DNA of 64,000 nt from contig CBFIHR010000007.1 of NCBI GenBank assembly GCA_965662365.1, forward strand, positions 34,644-98,643. Direction: 5' to 3'. Position 1 is the stretch's first letter; every line of letters begins with the position of its first letter. Source of the stretch: CAWVWD01 sp965662365. Its GTDB lineage: Bacteria; Bacteroidota; Bacteroidia; Chitinophagales; Saprospiraceae. The notes under the pieces were generated by a model, which did no database searches, was not told the origin of the DNA, and was given only the letters and a program-made list of their open reading frames with translations. Of the stretch, positions 54,504 to 62,923 are shown one piece after another. Made by a program: the position numbers and the translations under genes.

Positions 54504-56063
54504 ATGCTGAATTACCTTATAAAAAATGCCAGAATTTGTACTGGTTTAAATGAAAAATCAACGGTTAAAGCTATTGGAGTTTTTGATGATAAAATTATAG
54601 TTTTTGATAAAGATGAAAATTTGCCAGAAGCCAAAAAAGTTATTGATGCCAAAGGATTAATCCTGGCACCAGGCTTTATCGATCCGCATGCCTCTACTGG
54701 TTTTGGCTATTTCTTTCCCGAAGCTGCTAACCATAAATTATATCAAGGAATTACTACCGAAATTTTTGGAAATTGTGGTACGTCACCAGCTCCGATAGGT
54801 GAGTATTTGATGCCAACTATGAAACGTTTGTCCAACGAAATTGGCTTTCCGTTCGATTGGAAAACAACAGATGAATATTTTAATAGAATCCAAGATAAAT
54901 TACAGTTTAATATCGCAACATTGGTTGGGCATAGCACTTTGCGGGCCGGAAATATGGACGATTGGAAATCGTTGAAGCCAGAACAGTTGGAGGTGATGAA
55001 GTCTGAATTGGCGAAAGCCATGGATGAAGGATCAATAGGTTTTTCGACAGGGTTGATTTATGCTCCTGGTTGTTTTGCAGAAATGAATGAGATTGTAGAA
55101 TTAGCAAAGGTTGTAGCTGAAAAAGGTGGTGTTTATGCGTCGCATGTTCGGGATGAACGAAATGATGTGGAGACGGCAATTGAGGAAGCTTTAACGATAA
55201 GTGAACTGGCAAATATTCGGACGTTAATCAGTCATTTGAAGGCCGCAGAACAGCAAAACTGGGGGAAAATTCCACGAATTATCGAACAAATTGAAGCTTT
55301 TAACGCATCACACCCCGATCTTCAAGCAGCGATTGACGTTTATCCTTACACGGCGATTTCGACGAAGTTACGTGCTTTTATTCCTAATTATATTTTGAAA
55401 GAAGGGATTGCTAATATTCCAAAAAAATTAGAAGATAAAAAGGTGGTCGAAGATATTGCGGATTGGATAAAGGTCCGAGATTATGACTTGACGCAAATGA
55501 TGATTATCTCTGATGAATTTCCTGAATATTTTGGAAAAACCGTTGCTGAAATTGCCACAGAACGACAATTGAGCGAAAGCGAAACGATAGCAGAAATATT
55601 AACTAAAAGTACGGAGACTTGGATTGTTTATCATTGTATTAATCAAGAGGATATTGATACGGCAATATTGTGGAAAAAGGCGATGATTTGTACGGACTCT
55701 TGGAGTTATCCGATTAATGCACCGAAGTCGATTGGGCAGCCGCATCCCCGTTCTTATGGTGCTTTCACGGAGTATTTGGAACGCTACGTTTTGAACTTAA
55801 AAGCCTTAGATTGGGAAGAGGCTATTCATAAAATCACGTATTTACCTGCACAGTTTTTTAAACTAAAAAATCGGGGGCAGATTGCCAATGATTACTTTGC
55901 GGATTTGGTGTTAATTAATCCTGATACACTGAAAGCGAATGCGACTTATACAGCTCCTCGAAGCCTTTCTGATGGTGTTGAATATCTTTGGGTGAATGGT
56001 GAATTGATAATTGAAAATAGGGAAATTAGAAATATGAATGCTGGACGAATTTTAACACACTAA
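54504..56063 (+). CDS. D-aminoacylase-family amidohydrolase (N-acyl-D-amino-acid deacylase)
   Basis: 519 residues, COG3653-type. LAPGFIDPHASTGFG carries the first metal motif, which is HAS rather than the usual HxH (H62-A63-S64), so one ligand of the weaker alpha metal site is lost. The beta-site ligands remain: C91 in GNCGTSPAPI, H214 in YASHVRDERND, H244 in ISHLKAAE, and the catalytic Asp D398 in ICTDSW. STGLIYAPG and the C-terminal HPRSYGAFTEYLERYV are typical. Expected to release a D-amino acid or acyl group from N-acyl-D-amino acids. Spaced 216 bp from the racemase-like gene. Confidence 0.88.
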   Translation: MLNYLIKNARICTGLNEKSTVKAIGVFDDKIIVFDKDENLPEAKKVIDAKGLILAPGFIDPHASTGFGYFFPEAANHKLYQGITTEIFGNCGTSPAPIGEYLMPTMKRLSNEIGFPFDWKTTDEYFNRIQDKLQFNIATLVGHSTLRAGNMDDWKSLKPEQLEVMKSELAKAMDEGSIGFSTGLIYAPGCFAEMNEIVELAKVVAEKGGVYASHVRDERNDVETAIEEALTISELANIRTLISHLKAAEQQNWGKIPRIIEQIEAFNASHPDLQAAIDVYPYTAISTKLRAFIPNYILKEGIANIPKKLEDKKVVEDIADWIKVRDYDLTQMMIISDEFPEYFGKTVAEIATERQLSESETIAEILTKSTETWIVYHCINQEDIDTAILWKKAMICTDSWSYPINAPKSIGQPHPRSYGAFTEYLERYVLNLKALDWEEAIHKITYLPAQFFKLKNRGQIANDYFADLVLINPDTLKANATYTAPRSLSDGVEYLWVNGELIIENREIRNMNAGRILTH

Positions 56064-56073
56064 CTTTTTGTCA

Positions 56074-56147
56074 TTCCTACGATTGAACTCGTACTTGATC
56101 TTTTCCTTTTAGGGGCGATCGAGAGAGGGTTCAATCGTAAGTATGAC
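56074..56147 (+). other. Intercistronic inverted repeat
   Basis: GTCATTCCTACGATTGAAC near 56074 pairs with GTTCAATCGTAAGTATGAC near 56129-56147 (two mismatches), loop about 36 nt, immediately after the amidohydrolase stop and before the GNAT gene. It could be a processing hairpin or partial terminator. Confidence 0.5.
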
Positions 56148-56168
56148 GGATGCTGTTGAGTTTTTAAA

Positions 56169-56678
56169 ATGGAAATTCAAGACAAAAATATAAAAATCGA
56201 AATCGCACAAAGCGATAATTATCAACGTATTGCAGATATTTATAACGAATATATTTTACTTGGAAATGCAACTATGCAAGATTCATTGTACGATGGCGAA
56301 AAGATAAAATCTTGGGTCGATCATTTCAATGATAGAGAACGATTGTATGTTTTGAAAAAAGAAAATACGGTTATTGGTTGGGGAATTATTAAGAAGTATA
56401 GTGACCGAGAAGGGTATCGTTTTGCGTGCGAAACAGCGATTTATTTGACGCAATCTGAGCTGCGAAAAGGTTACGGAAGTTTAATGAAGCGTTTTTTGAT
56501 AACTCAATGCAAATCCTTAAATTATCGTCATTTGGTAGCGAAGATTTTTGCGACGAATACGGCCAGTATCGAGTATAATTTAAGGCTCGGTTATACGATT
56601 GTCGGAAGACAAAAAAGTATCGGCTTCAAAAATGGAAAATGGATGGATATTGTGATTATGCAATATTTGATAAACTAG
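56169..56678 (+). CDS. GNAT N-acyltransferase, phosphinothricin-acetyltransferase-like
   Basis: 169 residues. Family features: YNEYILLGNATMQDS, LKKENTVIGWGIIKKYSDRE, CETAIYLTQSELRKGYGSLM (acetyl-CoA-binding motif A, here QxxRKGYGSxL in place of RGxGxGxxL), and TNTASIEYNLRLGYTIVG. This subgroup (Pat/YwnH-like) N-acylates L-amino-acid-like substrates such as methionine sulfoximine. Next to an N-acylamino-acid racemase-like enzyme and a deacylase it could supply or recycle N-acyl amino acids. Confidence 0.85.
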   Translation: MEIQDKNIKIEIAQSDNYQRIADIYNEYILLGNATMQDSLYDGEKIKSWVDHFNDRERLYVLKKENTVIGWGIIKKYSDREGYRFACETAIYLTQSELRKGYGSLMKRFLITQCKSLNYRHLVAKIFATNTASIEYNLRLGYTIVGRQKSIGFKNGKWMDIVIMQYLIN

Positions 56679-56711
56679 ATATTTTTATACTAAATTTTAA
56701 ACATAAAACAA

Positions 56712-57467
56712 ATGGAAAAAGTCACATTACCAACGTCTTTATCAAGATTAGTAGATTTGATTGATAGCACGATTAAAGTAGAAGGAAAATTATCGCCTAA
56801 AAGAGCAAAAGAAGTCGTTTTGGAAGCCAATGTTCAGTTAGAAGATATGATGGAATATGCGGATTTTGGTCATCCTGTGGAAGATTGCTATGGTCGAAAA
56901 TTGGTGTATGATGCTGGAAATTTTGAAGTGATGGTGATGTCTTGGGAACCGGGCGATTATTCGTCGATTCACAATCACGGTTATACAGAATGGGGTGTTG
57001 TGCAGGTTTTTGGCAACACACATCATTTTATTTATAACTTGAAAAATGAAAAATTATCGTTTGCGAAAAAGGAAATGTTGCCTTCAGGAACGGCGATAAA
57101 GGTGAATAATGCCTTGATTCATCAAATGGGAAATGCGACGACGGAGCGTTATATGACGCTTCATGTGTATGGGGCGAATACGTTAGATGAAGGCATTACA
57201 GCCGATGCACACAACTACGATTTGGAGTTTGATAGAATCGTTTTGACTTGTGGCGGTGCGTTTTTTAACTTGCCCGAAAGTGCAATTCACGGAATAATCG
57301 GAAACGTAAAACCGACACGAGAAGTCTTTTTGCATTACGCTTATTTATTGATGGATTATTATAATCGTCAAGAGCAAACGGATAAGATTATTGATTTGAA
57401 ACAGCACTTGCTGCAAAAGATGGAAAGTGTGATTTTTGAAAATAGGAATGAAATGCTTAGGGTGTAA
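56712..57467 (+). CDS. Cysteine-dioxygenase-like cupin
   Basis: 251 residues, longer than the ~200 of mammalian CDO. The 3-His iron site is visible: H87 and H89 in IHNHGYTEWG, H137 in ALIHQMGN; LHVY at 151 matches the family Tyr/His segment. Residues 1-55 and 205-251 are additional helical segments. CDO-type enzymes oxidise thiols such as cysteine or mercaptopropionate; the substrate is not fixed by sequence. Starts 33 bp after the GNAT gene, so likely in the same transcript. Confidence 0.82.
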   Translation: MEKVTLPTSLSRLVDLIDSTIKVEGKLSPKRAKEVVLEANVQLEDMMEYADFGHPVEDCYGRKLVYDAGNFEVMVMSWEPGDYSSIHNHGYTEWGVVQVFGNTHHFIYNLKNEKLSFAKKEMLPSGTAIKVNNALIHQMGNATTERYMTLHVYGANTLDEGITADAHNYDLEFDRIVLTCGGAFFNLPESAIHGIIGNVKPTREVFLHYAYLLMDYYNRQEQTDKIIDLKQHLLQKMESVIFENRNEMLRV

Positions 57468-57500
57468 TTTAATTACATTTAGAAAAATTAACTATAAAAA

Positions 57501-57533
57501 TTTGGAAAGTAAATGAATTATTTATTACGTTTG
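57501..57533 (+). promoter_or_regulatory. Promoter of the trp operon
   Basis: TTTG (57501-57504), 21-bp spacer, TACGTTTG (57526-57533). It precedes the leader peptide by about 70 bp and the attenuator terminator by about 170 bp. Confidence 0.6.
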
Positions 57534-57601
57534 CGATATAAAATATTTAATACTGTTATTAATTGTTTAAACAAATAGATAAATTATTATCAAATTCTAA
57601 A

Positions 57602-57670
57602 ATGAATATTACTTTCTTACATACAAAAAATTGGCGTTGGCACTTCGATAACCTCGATGTGAACGGCTGA
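57602..57670 (+). CDS. trpL: trp leader peptide, 22 codons
   Basis: ATG at 57602, TGA at 57668; the peptide begins MNITFLHTKNWRWHFDNLD. Codons 11 and 13 are both tryptophan (TGG CGT TGG), the hallmark of a charged-tRNA-Trp sensor. It lies between a promoter and an intrinsic terminator in front of trpE, the classical attenuation layout. Too short for ordinary gene finders. Confidence 0.8.
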   Translation: MNITFLHTKNWRWHFDNLDVNG

Positions 57671-57740
57671 TTTATATATGTAAATCTAATTATAAAACCA
57701 CTTTTAAAAAGGGTTCGTGTCGTTCACGAACCCTTTTTTT
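57659..57740 (+). promoter_or_regulatory. trp attenuator: leader segment and terminator hairpin
   Basis: Terminator stem AAAGGGTTCGTG (57708-57719) / CACGAACCCTTT (57725-57736), loop TCGTT, followed by TTTTTTT to 57740, 24 bp before trpE. GTGAACG at 57659-57665, at the end of the leader ORF, is a perfect complement of CGTTCAC (57721-57727) in the terminator loop and 3' arm, so it can form an alternative structure. Ribosome stalling at the Trp codons would expose this segment: an inference from layout and complementarity. Confidence 0.7.
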
Positions 57741-57763
57741 ATTGTCAGAATAAAATCTATCCG

Positions 57764-59155
57764 ATGAAATATCAATTAAAAACAACTTACATCAAACGCT
57801 TGTCTGACCGAGTGACGCCTGTCAATATCTACCTCAATTTGAGAGATAAATTTGCTAATTCGATTTTGTTGGAAAGTTCGGATTATCACAGCAAGGAAAA
57901 TAATTTTTCTTATATCTGTTGCGAGCCGATAGCGAAATTTGAAGTCAAAAGCGGACAACTCACAACGGAATTTCCTGATGGAAAAACGGAAACGAAACCA
58001 GCTGAAGATGTGATAAATGAACTTCGTCAATTCATTGGCAAATTTGAAATTGAGGATAATAATTTTAAGTTTACGAATAATGGATTGTTCGGTTTTCAGA
58101 CCTATGATGCCGTTCGGCATTTTGAAGATATTGAGATTCAAGATTATAAAAATGATGCTGATGCGATTCCTGATATTTTGTATCATGCGTATCGTTTTGT
58201 GATTGCAGTGAATCATTTTAATAGCGAATTATACATTTTTGAACATACTTTTGGTGAGCAAAAATCGGGACTTAAAACGATTTTAGATTATATCAATTCT
58301 CGCAATAATCAACCGTTTCGCTTTCGCAAAAATGGTGCAGAAACCACAAATTACACCGATAAAGAATATATGGATATCATCGACAAAGGCAAGGAACATT
58401 GTCGTCGAGGCGATGTATTTCAAATTGTGTTAGCGAGGCGTTTTGAGCAAGGTTTCAAAGGCGATGAGTTCAATGTTTATCGTGCCTTACGAGCCATAAA
58501 CCCATCGCCATACTTATTTTATTTTGACTATGGTAGCTATAAATTATTCGGTTCTTCGCCCGAAGCTCAATTGATTATTCATAACGAAAAAGCAAGTATC
58601 AATCCGATTGCGGGGACGTTCAAACGCACCGGCAATGATGAAGCTGACGCTAAATTAGCAAGGGAACTTTCGGAAGATCCGAAGGAAAATGCAGAACACG
58701 TCATGTTAGTTGATTTGGCTCGAAATGATCTGAGTCGTCACGGGAAAAATGTCGCTGTTGAAACTTATCGAGAAGTACAATTTTATTCGCATGTTATCCA
58801 CTTAGTTTCTAAAGTTTCGGGCGAGTTAGTACAAGGGAATAAACTCGAAGTAATTGCTGATACTTTTCCAGCAGGAACGCTTTCGGGAGCTCCAAAATAT
58901 CGAGCTATGGAATTGATTAATCAATATGAAAACGTAAATCGAAGTCAATACGGTGGGGCAATCGGCTTTTTAGGTTTTGATGGCAATTTCAATCATGCAA
59001 TTATTATCCGTTCGTTCAAAAGTCAGCACAATAAACTCTTTTATCAAGCTGGTGCAGGGGTTGTTTTTAAATCCGATACGGAAAAAGAAAAAGAGGAAGT
59101 ACATAATAAATTGAGAGCGTTGAGGAAAGCGATGGAATTGGCGGAAAGTTTATAA
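57764..59155 (+). CDS. trpE: Anthranilate synthase component I
   Basis: 463 residues. Converts chorismate with ammonia (from TrpG) to anthranilate, the first step of tryptophan synthesis. Typical chorismate-binding motifs: NPSPYLFYFDYGSYKLFGSS, PIAGTFKRTG, LVDLARNDLSRHG, FPAGTLSGAPKYRAMELI and YGGAIGFLGFDG. The N-terminal feedback (LLES-type) element LLESSDYHSKENNFSYICC is present, suggesting tryptophan inhibition. Followed by a hairpin and trpG. Confidence 0.95.
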   Translation: MKYQLKTTYIKRLSDRVTPVNIYLNLRDKFANSILLESSDYHSKENNFSYICCEPIAKFEVKSGQLTTEFPDGKTETKPAEDVINELRQFIGKFEIEDNNFKFTNNGLFGFQTYDAVRHFEDIEIQDYKNDADAIPDILYHAYRFVIAVNHFNSELYIFEHTFGEQKSGLKTILDYINSRNNQPFRFRKNGAETTNYTDKEYMDIIDKGKEHCRRGDVFQIVLARRFEQGFKGDEFNVYRALRAINPSPYLFYFDYGSYKLFGSSPEAQLIIHNEKASINPIAGTFKRTGNDEADAKLARELSEDPKENAEHVMLVDLARNDLSRHGKNVAVETYREVQFYSHVIHLVSKVSGELVQGNKLEVIADTFPAGTLSGAPKYRAMELINQYENVNRSQYGGAIGFLGFDGNFNHAIIIRSFKSQHNKLFYQAGAGVVFKSDTEKEKEEVHNKLRALRKAMELAESL

Positions 59156-59167
59156 TTTTTGATGTGA

Positions 59168-59222
59168 GATAGGAGATATGAGATGTTAGACAAAAAGTAC
59201 ATCTCATATCTCACATCTCACG
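59168..59222 (+). other. Intercistronic hairpin between trpE and trpG
   Basis: GAGATATGAGATGT and ACATCTCATATCTC are perfect 14-bp arms around a 12-nt loop, with further CTCACATCTCA repeats. No T-run follows, so it is more likely a processing/stability element than a terminator. Confidence 0.5.
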
Positions 59223-59238
59223 TCTCACATCTTAAAAA

Positions 59239-59805
59239 ATGAAAATCTTAGTATTAGACAATTACGATTCATTCACATACAACTTGGTACACATTATCAA
59301 GGAGTTAGGGTACGAAGTGGATGTTTTTAGAAATGATAAAATTAGCTTAGAAGCAGTTGATAAATACGATAAAATCTTATTGTCACCTGGACCAGGCATT
59401 CCTTCAGAAGCAGGTATTTTAAAAGATTTAATTGAGCAATATGCACCGACAAAAAGCATTTTGGGCGTGTGTTTGGGGCATCAAGCGATAGGAGAATGTT
59501 TTGGTGCGGAGTTGTTCAATTTGGGCGATGTGCTGCATGGCATTCCAAAACAAATTAAAGTAACAAAAACGGACGAAGTGCTTTTTCAAGCCATTCCAAA
59601 TGAGTTTGAGGCTGGTCGCTATCATTCTTGGGCAGTCAAAAAAGATAGTCTAACCGACGTTTTGGAACTCACCGCAACGGACGAAGATGGCGAAGTCATG
59701 GCGATTGCACACAAGGAGTATGATGTGCGAGGTGTGCAGTTTCACCCTGAATCGGTTTTGACGGAATTTGGAAAGGAAATGATAAGTAATTGGTTAGCAA
59801 ATTGA
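59239..59805 (+). CDS. trpG: Anthranilate synthase component II (glutamine amidotransferase)
   Basis: 188 residues. Class I amidotransferase: catalytic Cys78 in LGVCLGHQAIGE, and the His-Glu pair in VQFHPESVLTEFG. LSPGPGIPSEAG forms the oxyanion hole. Supplies ammonia to TrpE; a dual role with PabB for 4-aminobenzoate is possible. Confidence 0.94.
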   Translation: MKILVLDNYDSFTYNLVHIIKELGYEVDVFRNDKISLEAVDKYDKILLSPGPGIPSEAGILKDLIEQYAPTKSILGVCLGHQAIGECFGAELFNLGDVLHGIPKQIKVTKTDEVLFQAIPNEFEAGRYHSWAVKKDSLTDVLELTATDEDGEVMAIAHKEYDVRGVQFHPESVLTEFGKEMISNWLAN

Positions 59806-59812
59806 CACCTTT

Positions 59813-59853
59813 CCCTAACCCTTTTCTCAAGAAAAGGGTTAGGGAAAGGTGAA
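59813..59853 (+). other. Long perfect hairpin between trpG and trpD
   Basis: A 17-bp perfect palindrome: CTTTCCCTAACCCTTTTCTC around 59813-59830 against AAAAGGGTTAGGGAAAG around 59834-59850, a 3-nt loop. Followed by AAACACAAA, not a T-run. Position suggests a role in message processing or differential expression of trpEG and trpDC. Confidence 0.5.
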
Positions 59854-59864
59854 ACACAAAACAG

Positions 59865-60851
59865 ATGAAAGAAATACTAAATCACTTATACGAACATAAA
59901 ACGCTCACGAAAAGCGAGTCACAAGAAATTCTCAAAAGCATTGCTTCGGGCAAATATAACGAGTCGCAAATTGCATCATTTTTAACGGTTTTTATCATGC
60001 GAGGCATTACGGTTGATGAACTCGAAGGTTTTCGGGATACCATGTTAGAACTGTGTATTCCTGTGGATTTGGCGGAATATGATGCGATGGATTTGTGCGG
60101 AACTGGCGGAGATGGAAAAGATACGTTTAACATTTCTACACTGTCGTCTTTTGTCGTAGCTGGAGCAGGTGTAAAAGTCGCAAAGCATGGAAATTATGGC
60201 GTTTCGTCCGTTTCTGGTTCATCGAATGTGATACAATATTTTGGTGGTGAATTTACCAACGATATTGACAAATTACAACGTAAAATCGAAACAGCAAATA
60301 TCTGTTTTTTACACGCACCGCTTTTTCATCCTGCGATGAAACACGTTGCACCGGTACGTCGTGCAATGGGCGTAAAAACCTTTTTTAATATGCTCGGGCC
60401 AATGGTGAATCCGTCATTTGTGAAGAAGCAATTAGTCGGTGTTTTTAGTTTAGAATTGGCAAGATTATACGGTTATTTGTACCAACAAACGGATAAACGT
60501 TTTGCGATTTTACACGCTTTAGATGGTTATGATGAAATCTCGCTGACTGGTGCAACTAAAGTTATTTCTAATGATTCAGAACGGTTAGTTGAACCATCGG
60601 ATTTAGGTTTTTCAAAATTGCGACAAGCGGATTTGGCTGGTGGAAAAACGATTCCTGAAGCGGCTAAAATCTTTAAAACAATATTGAAAGGTGAAGGAAC
60701 TCTTGCTCAAAATTCAGCAGTTTTGGCTAACTCTGCGATGGCGATTCAAGTGTCGAAAGCAGACTTAAGTTACGAAGATGCGAAGGCGGAAGCGGAAGCG
60801 AGTCTGTTGGGTGGCAAGGCTTTGAAGGCTTTTGAAACTTTTATTGGGTGA
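59865..60851 (+). CDS. trpD: Anthranilate phosphoribosyltransferase
   Basis: 328 residues. Transfers phosphoribose from PRPP to anthranilate. Hallmark GTGGDGKDTFNISTLSSFV (PRPP/Mg loop), AKHGNYGVSSVSGSSNV and RRAMGVKTFFNMLGP are intact. Overlaps or abuts the following gene: the trpC frame opens at 60848 as GTG, though its true start is later. Confidence 0.95.
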   Translation: MKEILNHLYEHKTLTKSESQEILKSIASGKYNESQIASFLTVFIMRGITVDELEGFRDTMLELCIPVDLAEYDAMDLCGTGGDGKDTFNISTLSSFVVAGAGVKVAKHGNYGVSSVSGSSNVIQYFGGEFTNDIDKLQRKIETANICFLHAPLFHPAMKHVAPVRRAMGVKTFFNMLGPMVNPSFVKKQLVGVFSLELARLYGYLYQQTDKRFAILHALDGYDEISLTGATKVISNDSERLVEPSDLGFSKLRQADLAGGKTIPEAAKIFKTILKGEGTLAQNSAVLANSAMAIQVSKADLSYEDAKAEAEASLLGGKALKAFETFIG

Positions 60852-60901
60852 TTAAATCATGTCAGTTTTCAAGAACGACACGGTTTCTAACGAAGGAAAC
60901 T

Positions 60902-61681
60902 ATGAACATTTTAGATAAAATAACAGCACATAAACGCACCGAAGTTGAACAACGTAAACAAGCAATTTCTATCAAACAATTAGAAAAATCGCCATTGTTC
61001 GACCGACAGCCGTTTGCAGCAACGAGATTTATAAAAGAACGTTCGGGCATCATTGCCGAGTTCAAACGGCAATCGCCATCAAAAGGCATTATTCATCCAA
61101 ATCCGAATATTGAAACGATAACAAAAGGCTACGTTTCGGCAGGGGTTTCTGCGATTTCGGTGTTGACAGATGTGGACTTTTTTGGTGGTTCAGATGCAGA
61201 CTTGAAAGCCGCTCGACGTTTTAATGAGATTCCGCTATTGCGGAAAGATTTTATGGTGGACGAATATCAGATTGTGGAAGCCAAAGCCATTGGTGCGGAT
61301 TTGATTTTGTTGATTGCGGCTTGTTTGTCGCCGAATGAAATTCAAACTTTTGGAAAATTAGCTCAATCGCTGGGAATGCAAGTACTCTTGGAAGTGCATA
61401 ATCAAGCAGAACTCGAACGCTCAATTTGTCCTTTTGTGGATTTGGTCGGTGTGAATAATCGAGATTTGACGACGTTTACGGTGGATTTGCAACATTCTTA
61501 TAATTTGGTCAATCAAATTCCAAACGACTTTTTAAAAATTTCAGAAAGTGGCATTTCTAATCCTAAAACGATTGTAGAATTGCGTCAAGCTGGTTTTGAT
61601 GGCTTTTTGATTGGGGAGAATTTTATGAAGATGAGTGAGCCGGAGAAGGCTTGTCGGGAGTTTGTTGAGGCAATTTCGTAG
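60902..61681 (+). CDS. trpC: Indole-3-glycerol-phosphate synthase, 3' end altered
   Basis: 259 residues from the ATG at 60902 (the open frame starts at 60848 but MNILDKITAHKRTEVEQRK is the family start). TIM barrel motifs: FKRQSPSKGII, SVLTDVDFFGGSDADL, LRKDFMVDEYQI, VGVNNRDLTTF and ISESGI. The last ~26 residues (from GAATTGCGTC at 61577) duplicate a fragment that also lies after the Fic gene, so the C-terminus reads SEPEKACREFVEAIS here and SEPEKACVAFIEEVENNH there. Either one could be the original. Confidence 0.93.
   Translation: MNILDKITAHKRTEVEQRKQAISIKQLEKSPLFDRQPFAATRFIKERSGIIAEFKRQSPSKGIIHPNPNIETITKGYVSAGVSAISVLTDVDFFGGSDADLKAARRFNEIPLLRKDFMVDEYQIVEAKAIGADLILLIAACLSPNEIQTFGKLAQSLGMQVLLEVHNQAELERSICPFVDLVGVNNRDLTTFTVDLQHSYNLVNQIPNDFLKISESGISNPKTIVELRQAGFDGFLIGENFMKMSEPEKACREFVEAIS
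61577..61654 (+). repeat. Copy A of the trpC-tail direct repeat
   Basis: 78 bp in the trpC 3' end, 75/78 identical to copy B at 62924-63001. Together they bracket the Fic gene and mark the insertion event. Confidence 0.9.
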
Positions 61682-61714
61682 AATTATTTTTTATTTTATT
61701 ATAGTTTTTTATAT

Positions 61715-61750
61715 AAAATCTATAATGAAATAAAATTAATTATAGATTTT
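61715..61750. promoter_or_regulatory. 12-bp inverted repeat upstream of the Fic gene
   Basis: AAAATCTATAAT (61715-61726) and ATTATAGATTTT (61739-61750), perfect arms, 12-nt loop. It may be an operator in the Fic promoter or a trpC terminator; the AT content makes the latter weak. Confidence 0.45.
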
Positions 61751-61801
61751 AGTGTTTAATCTAAATGATTAAGATTGAAATTCTACAAAATTGATATAGT
61801 T

Positions 61802-62920
61802 ATGAAAAAATTTAGTGCAGGAACGAATATTCAACAAATTGGCTATAAAAGCTTTCAACCTAATTTTATCAATCGAAATTGGGTTTTGGAAGACATGGCA
61901 ATCATACAATTATTGAGTGAGGCAAATCGAGCCTTGGGAAAATTAGATATGTACTCGGAATATGTGCCGAATACAGATTTATTTATTCAAATGCACGTCA
62001 CAAAAGAAGCGACGCAATCCAGTAGAATTGAAGGAACGCAAACGAATATTGAAGAAGCTGTTTTATCCAAATCGGATATTCCTAAAGAGAAATTGAATGA
62101 TTGGGAAGAAGTGCAGAACTATATTGCAGCCATGAATTTTGCGGTTGAACGATTGGAAACTTTGCCAATTTCTACTCGCTTGATTAAAGAAACACACCAA
62201 ATTTTATTGCAAGGAGTGCGAGGACAAAATAAGCAACCTGGTGATTTTCGGAATAGTCAAAATTGGATTGGTGGTGCAACCTTGAGAGATGCAAGTTTTA
62301 TTCCGCCCGTTCATCATTCGGTGAATGATTTGATGAGCGATTTGGAGCAATTTGTTCATAATGAGGAGAATATTTTTCCCGAATTATTAAAAATCGCTTT
62401 GGTACATTATCAGTTTGAAACGATACATCCGTTTTTAGATGGAAATGGTCGAATCGGGCGATTGTTGATTACCTTATATTTGGTAGAAAAAGGTATTTTG
62501 AAACGACCTGTTTTGTATTTATCGGATTTTTTTGAGCGTCATCGAATGAATTATTTTGATAATTTGATGCGTGTTAGAATGTCTAATGATTTGACACAAT
62601 GGTTTAAATTTTTCTTGGTTGGCATTATTGAGACGGCTGAAAAATCGATTCAAACCTTTGATAAGGTCTTGAAATTAAAAGCGGATTTGGATACTAAAAT
62701 CTTGAAATTCGGAAAACGTGCTGTTAATATTCAGTTGATTATGAATTATTTATATCAACACCCAACAATTGATGTGATAAAAGTTGGTGAACTCACAGGA
62801 CTTTCTAATGCTTCAAATTATAAAATTATTAATGAGTTAGTCGCACTGAATATTTTGGAGAAAAGAACTCATAGTGGAACTTATGTTTTTGCTCAATATA
62901 TTTCGTTATTTGGTCAGTAA
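61802..62920 (+). CDS. Fic-family protein with N-terminal inhibitory helix
   Basis: 372 residues from the ATG at 61802. Fic enzymes transfer AMP or other NMPs to target proteins. The core motif HPFLDGNGRIGR (209-220) is a perfect HPFx(D/E)GNGRxxR. An inhibitory motif (S/T)xxxE(G/N) is seen as SSRIEG (73-78), so the protein is self-inhibited (class II). A Fic_N-like domain precedes, and the C-terminal ~65 residues form a winged helix (VGELTGLSNASNYKIINELV). Inserted after trpC; flanked by trpC repeats. Targets unknown; roles in phage defence or signalling are speculative. Confidence 0.93.
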   Translation: MKKFSAGTNIQQIGYKSFQPNFINRNWVLEDMAIIQLLSEANRALGKLDMYSEYVPNTDLFIQMHVTKEATQSSRIEGTQTNIEEAVLSKSDIPKEKLNDWEEVQNYIAAMNFAVERLETLPISTRLIKETHQILLQGVRGQNKQPGDFRNSQNWIGGATLRDASFIPPVHHSVNDLMSDLEQFVHNEENIFPELLKIALVHYQFETIHPFLDGNGRIGRLLITLYLVEKGILKRPVLYLSDFFERHRMNYFDNLMRVRMSNDLTQWFKFFLVGIIETAEKSIQTFDKVLKLKADLDTKILKFGKRAVNIQLIMNYLYQHPTIDVIKVGELTGLSNASNYKIINELVALNILEKRTHSGTYVFAQYISLFGQ

Positions 62921-62923
62921 AAT

